Origin: Lineus longissimus
Lineage: Eukaryota; Nemertea; Pilidiophora; Heteronemertea; Lineidae
Assembly (NCBI RefSeq): GCF_910592395.1
Contig: NC_088312.1
Coordinates: 4,528,001 to 4,592,000 of the forward strand
Length of the DNA stretch: 64,000 nt
Reading direction: 5' to 3'
The position numbers and the translations under genes were made by a program. Below, piece after piece: positions 53,201 through 59,200 of the stretch. The notes below the pieces were generated by a model that had not been told where the DNA came from, did no database searches, and saw nothing but the letters and a program-made list of their open reading frames with translations. Numbering within the stretch: position 1 is the stretch's first letter; the number at the start of each line of letters is the position of its first letter.

Positions 53201-56200
53201 CCTTCATGAACTGAGATGGATGCGATGCCATTGACAACAAACTGCAAAAGATGACGTCGACCAGATTTTGGGCATGTGAAACAACCCGTCAACCGAACAA
53301 CCTTCAAATTTTTTAAAAGCTGCTCCCTTAGTCACTCGTTTTTTAACTAGAAATTTATGAATGAAGTGATATTTCCTGGAAGAGATAACATTGGTCAGTC
53401 ATTCCCAGAAAGGAAATTTCAATGGAACCAAAGCAATAAATTGATGTTTTGTAAAGATGCGAAGATTATAACATATTTGTTAGGGAACTTAGGTCAAAAC
53501 TCAACAAAGTCACTAGTTGGTGCACTTAGGTCTTGTATGATAATTCTCAGAAGAGTCATCCTCACATGAAATTAAAGACAAAAAGATGGAATTGAATCCC
53601 GGAAATGACTCAGAGATTCAGGAGTTGATCCATATGCCATCACCTCAGATCTAAATTGTCAGTGGATCCAATCAGGTATTGATCTTCCATCAATCAAATT
53701 ACCATTTGCTATTCTGAGAACATCCATAGATGAGATAACGGAAGATGATGATTTCATTGCTGTCAGGGAATATCGCCAGAGTCAGTGAAGCTGATGTGAA
53801 AGTTCTACGGAAACTGAGTTGTGTCCTGGCTTCACTGACCTTGGGGATTGAATAAATAACTAAACAGCCTCATGACTTTCATGCATCATCAGACAGCGCT
53901 ACAGTCGTTTTTGATACTGTTGAAGTACGCCATAACCCTGAATCCATCAGTCAATAACGATATTGAACATGTTGAATGCCTGGTCAGCGCCGGATAAGAA
54001 ATTGAAAGCTATGATTTGCCTACAGAACTTTTGAATAAGAACAAAATCGATTTGACTGGTCTTGGCCATTTTAAAATGTCAATATTATCTGGTACGTGGG
54101 ACTTCAAAGCTGTCTAAGATCAGGTTCGTGACATCAACAATGTTGAAAATGGCTGTATTGATACAAAATACTGAGAAGTAATGAAAGTGAGAAATATCAG
54201 GCAAGACCAGATATCAGCAATTGTTCTGTTACTGAGCGAAGAAGGTGCAGAAGTTGCGCTATTGAACTGTGAAGATGTATTAAGCAGTGCAGCCATATGG
54301 GCTCTGAGATATGGTAAACCATGAAACTTTTGCAGACACTTTATTTTTACAGATTTTGCAATGCCGGGGCAAGTCGAGCAAAGATATCACAAATACCTGG
54401 ATGAAACATCTCATTGTAATGCCTATACCTCAAAATATACAGCTTGGTATACCATCACTAAGATTTTCCGCTAATTTCATGTCTCTAATGTAATGAAGTT
54501 TGACCTACCGTTCACCAGTTGGGCAAGTGGGACTCCTTGACCTTAGCCTCATGTAGCCACAAAGATGTGGATGCATGGTTGCCATCAACATGTGCATGGC
54601 CATCCTGTCGTTTTGTTTCAAAATTTGCTATTCCCATAAATATCAAGAAATGACATTTCTTTCAGAATACTGCATTAAATGAAATCATGCAGGAATTTGT
54701 ATAGAACTATTGAAAGTATATGCATGGGCTGTTTATTTTTCTAATGATTTTACAGAAAAACTAGGGCACCGAAAGCACCCCCTTCCTGGATACGTCAAAT
54801 CAGCCTATATAAATGGAAAATAGAGGATGACGCAGGATGTAAACTAAGTTTAACAATTAGCAGTAATTAAGATGAACTTGAAGGATTTTTCATTCTTAAA
54901 CAAGTTTGCTTCATGTCTGACACATTTCAATAACAGTGTTTTCTTCCTGCAAAGAAGGATATCGGTATTAGCAAGAATTGATAAAAATTAAGAATATTAA
55001 AACAATACACACCATCTTAATGTCTAGCACTAGGTTCCTCATTCTGACAAATAGGGGGCTTTTACAGGATTATACCTCAAATAGTTTTTTTTTGGAAGTG
55101 CTTGGGCTATATGAAATAAGGAAATGGTATTTAAATCCCTTTTGATAAAGTTTTCAAACCAATATCGTGCCCAAGCATGGCAAATTTGATAGAAGATTTT
55201 GTACTTGGCCAAAAGACATGTTTTTCCTTCTTCATCAAGAATTCCGGGCTAAATGGGACATCAATTTTGTTCAATTTGGTGATATCAAAACATGAGAAGC
55301 TGTATTTGCTGAACTCTCAGTCTTATGTTCGCGGAAGTCAATTACATGGGAAACCTCTCGTAAATGCTAAAATTAGCTGGGAAGCCATCTTTCACTGCCA
55401 CTTGTGCAAAACAGAGTCAAAATCATTCTGATAAACAAGTGTTGCTTGGAATTCCTCAAGGTTTATTATTTTAAGAGAGGTCAAATTGAATGGAAACAAC
55501 TGATTTTTGTTCTGAAACTAGCTGTCCTTCACAGAGACGATGCACTTGATAGAGAGGTGTCCCCAAAGGAATGTTCCACTAGAAAAGGTAACAGGGTTTC
55601 TATAAAGTTAAGAGTTGTCCTAAAAGCTATAAAATCTGAATGCAGAGGCATATATCTTCAAGATAAATCTAACCATAAGATAAAATACTACCTTTATACC
55701 AGGCTACTAAGTGCAGTTATAAGTCCTCAATAAAAAACCAAGGAATAGTTGCCATAGTTTCAACTGCTTCAGGACTAGTTTATCTGGCCGACACATTCAT
55801 GTTTTAATTGGCTAACCAAGTGCACTTATGAGAGGGGAAAGGGTTTGCCTCTACCAACATTCGATATGAAATATGGCCCGATCCTGAATCTGGACAGGCT
55901 ATTATGGCGAATCCCAACACAATATTTTGCCTCCCGTCCCTCTAATAAATTGGTGTCTATCCTGAAAATCCCAGACCTCAAATTACTTTTCTATGTTAGT
56001 TCCAAATAATGCAGTGAAGCAAGATGGTGCGGAAGCTGGTCTTGGTGAAGACTTGATGGAAGCTGCCAATGACATATGACAATGGCGAAGGTCCCTTGTA
56101 ATTTTGATGGCTTATACTATCACGTTATACTTAAGTGGTGAGAGGTAGCAGTAGCTCCAAACGTGCGAAGGCTCTAGGTACATGTAGGCCTTAGGATTCT

Positions 56201-59200
56201 TACCCCTGAACGTTTTTGTTAGATGAGTCAGAATCACAATCCTCCCAATCACTCAAGTCATAACTCTGTTCATTTCCCATATTGCTTAATCCATGAAATA
56301 CCAGAATCCAAAAGAAACGCTGGAAGTATATATGAAGTTCAAATAGTCATGTATGTTTATCACAAATGTTGAACATAATCCATACCTGGTGAAAAACTAC
56401 ATGTTATAGTGCCTATAGTAAGGGATCATGTTACAACAATTAAACAGGGCCTACACCTTGAGATACTTTTAAAGTCACACAACACTCCGAATAGCCTTGA
56501 CTTGGGACCTGCACGTACCTCGGAAATACTTATAATGTTGTGTGACAGATTTTAGGGTAGCCAACCACTACCCCATAGTGACACCCATTCCTCTGTTTTT
56601 TCCTCTTATTCAATACGTCATTCTATTTCACCTGAGAGGATTTAGGGAGACTTTTCATCTGAGATCAACAATATTTCAGGGCACCTCTCAAGACTTCAAT
56701 AACTACATGTACCTTTTTAGCTCTAAGATGCCCCGAAAAATCCATATTTGGCACTGTAATATCCAAATGTTTCTGGGGGGACCAAAAGACCCCCTCACTT
56801 TCATGATCACACCTCTGGCACTTTTCAGTACCACTCTTTACCGCTACCCATAGGCCTGTACATTAAGAATAATATATAGGTGTCAAAGTTGTAACACACC
56901 CCTGTAATACCGCTAACCCCCACAACATCAACCAGCACCAACCTAGCCATCAATTGAAATAACCATCAATGAATTTCATTATAACCACTGAATAGAAACA
57001 TCTTATCTTGCAAATTATTCAAACATTTCAAGACTTATCTCACATGAACCAAAATGAATGATTCTAGGCGGATCTAGAGGACTTCAAGAGAAATCCTCCA
57101 ATGTGCCATTAAATTATAAAATATTTCAACTCGATTTAATCTGCAACATCTTCTAAGTCGATAAATGGTTTTGGAGAAATCCAACAAGGATGCAGTGCAT
57201 TGATTTTTAACACCAAGAAGAGGTGATTCAAGGTCGGGTAACTCAACTAAAAGGGAGAATTCGGTCTACAATACTGTTTGAACTCATATTTTTCGAGATG
57301 CAGGGATAGGCCATATAGCACTGTTTTTGGGATATATACCATTATTTTAGCAGGATCTGGACAAGCAGCGTGATTGGAGCCATCAGTCCCTAACACGCTT
57401 TCTTCAATCTTGTTTCATTTGTTCAAGATGCAAGAGAGAGTTAAAAGTTTGTCAACACCCAACTAGACGTCATGATATTTTGCAAGACAGCTGTATGCTA
57501 CATACAAACTTCTTCTAAATCCCCTCTCTTTTATTATCTGAAAACAGCTAACATTCTAACTTCAACCCATATCATCCACAGTTGGCCATAAGGTCACACA
57601 GCCACTGTAATGTCACCAAGGATACAAAAGTTACCACATTTTCTCATCTTCGTGTTTATGTTGGTTACTCATTGAATTAGATGTTCGATGTGTGGGTGTC
57701 AGTCTAGCTTTGAGTATGAATGCAGGGTTTCTGTATGCTTTGATATATCACTTCTAGCTTCTTTCAAGTCCTATTACATTTTAACAGGTGCAAACCCTTT
57801 AAAAAGAATCATTGACACCAAAAACCAACTGAAATACTGTATCACTCTGGCTCCATTGCTTTCTCAGAGACCAAACTGCATTCCAATAGCTCCTGAAAAT
57901 CATTCCACCTTCATTCCCAAGCTGCAAATGATGTGTATCAAACTGGCAAATTGGTTTCTTATGTGTTTGTGCATTAATTCATAACACACATTCCCAGTTT
58001 GTTTCTGTCTTCACCTGTGCTCTGGAACTGGTATATAAAATGCTTGGAGTGGCGATGTGTAAACTGTTGATATGAACGTTCCCTCTGGTTGTACTAGTAT
58101 TATTGATGGACCGCTGTGCTAGACATTTGGAAAGAAATCAAAGGATTGGATCATGAAAACTTTCTCTACATGACATGACGATAGCCGTATTGACCAGTGG
58201 CACTTTTATGACTTGATCTCAGTCTTACTGATGGACCGCTGTGCCAGACATGTAAGATATCAAAAGAATGGCTGGCCATACAGTGGAAATATCCTTTGAG
58301 TTAATATACTACGGTACTTTACTAAGGCACAACATGGGCATTATAATTTTCCACCATTTCCATTGCCAGAGGAAAAATCTTGGTACTTTGTAGTAATGTT
58401 TGTATCACTTTTATATGGAGAGTTGCATTATCTGATTTTGTGCATGACTCAAAATGATTTGCCCGCACCTTTATATGAAGTTTGCTTTCTCATAACCATG
58501 ACACATCAGGCCTACACAGTTCCAATAGGCTGATCAACCTTTAGCTGATACAACCTCACTTTATAGTATCATTAAATCTCCCATACATCTTGCCTGCAGT
58601 ACTTCAATGATTGATTAATAGTCTCAGCAGTATACAAGAGAGGAAGGTGCCATATGGTGTAGCTTAAACGATATTTTCTATTGCATTCTAGATGTAGACT
58701 TGAGAACTTCTATTTCACACAATCGACACTCGGCTTTGGAAGGAAAGACATTTTTCGTTCAGTGATACATGGAGAAATTTGCCTTTCCATAGAACAGAAA
58801 CAAATACTAATATTTAAGGTTTTGTTAGGGCACCATTTCTATTTCCTCACGAGAAAATTCGAAGTAAGTCAAAGTCAGTGAAATCACTAAGTTAACGGCA
58901 GATTTCCACACAGACTATGCCTGATGGTAAACTATCTCAGATGGAACCTTGCTCAATGTCTGAGTGAATGTAAGCTGCTAGATTTCTCTAGAGAGATGAA
59001 TGGCAAACAAGGTGTTAGCTGTGATTGCGATATATTGCTCATGATGACAATTTTGACAAGGCTTGTTGCTCTGTGATATCAATGCTTGTCCCTCGTGGTC
59101 CTGAAAACAAATCATACCAATTGCGAGTTGATCTAACCAACATCTTTCATTTAGGGTGGGAATATATTAACAATATGAAGGCGTAGTTCCTGAAACAGCT

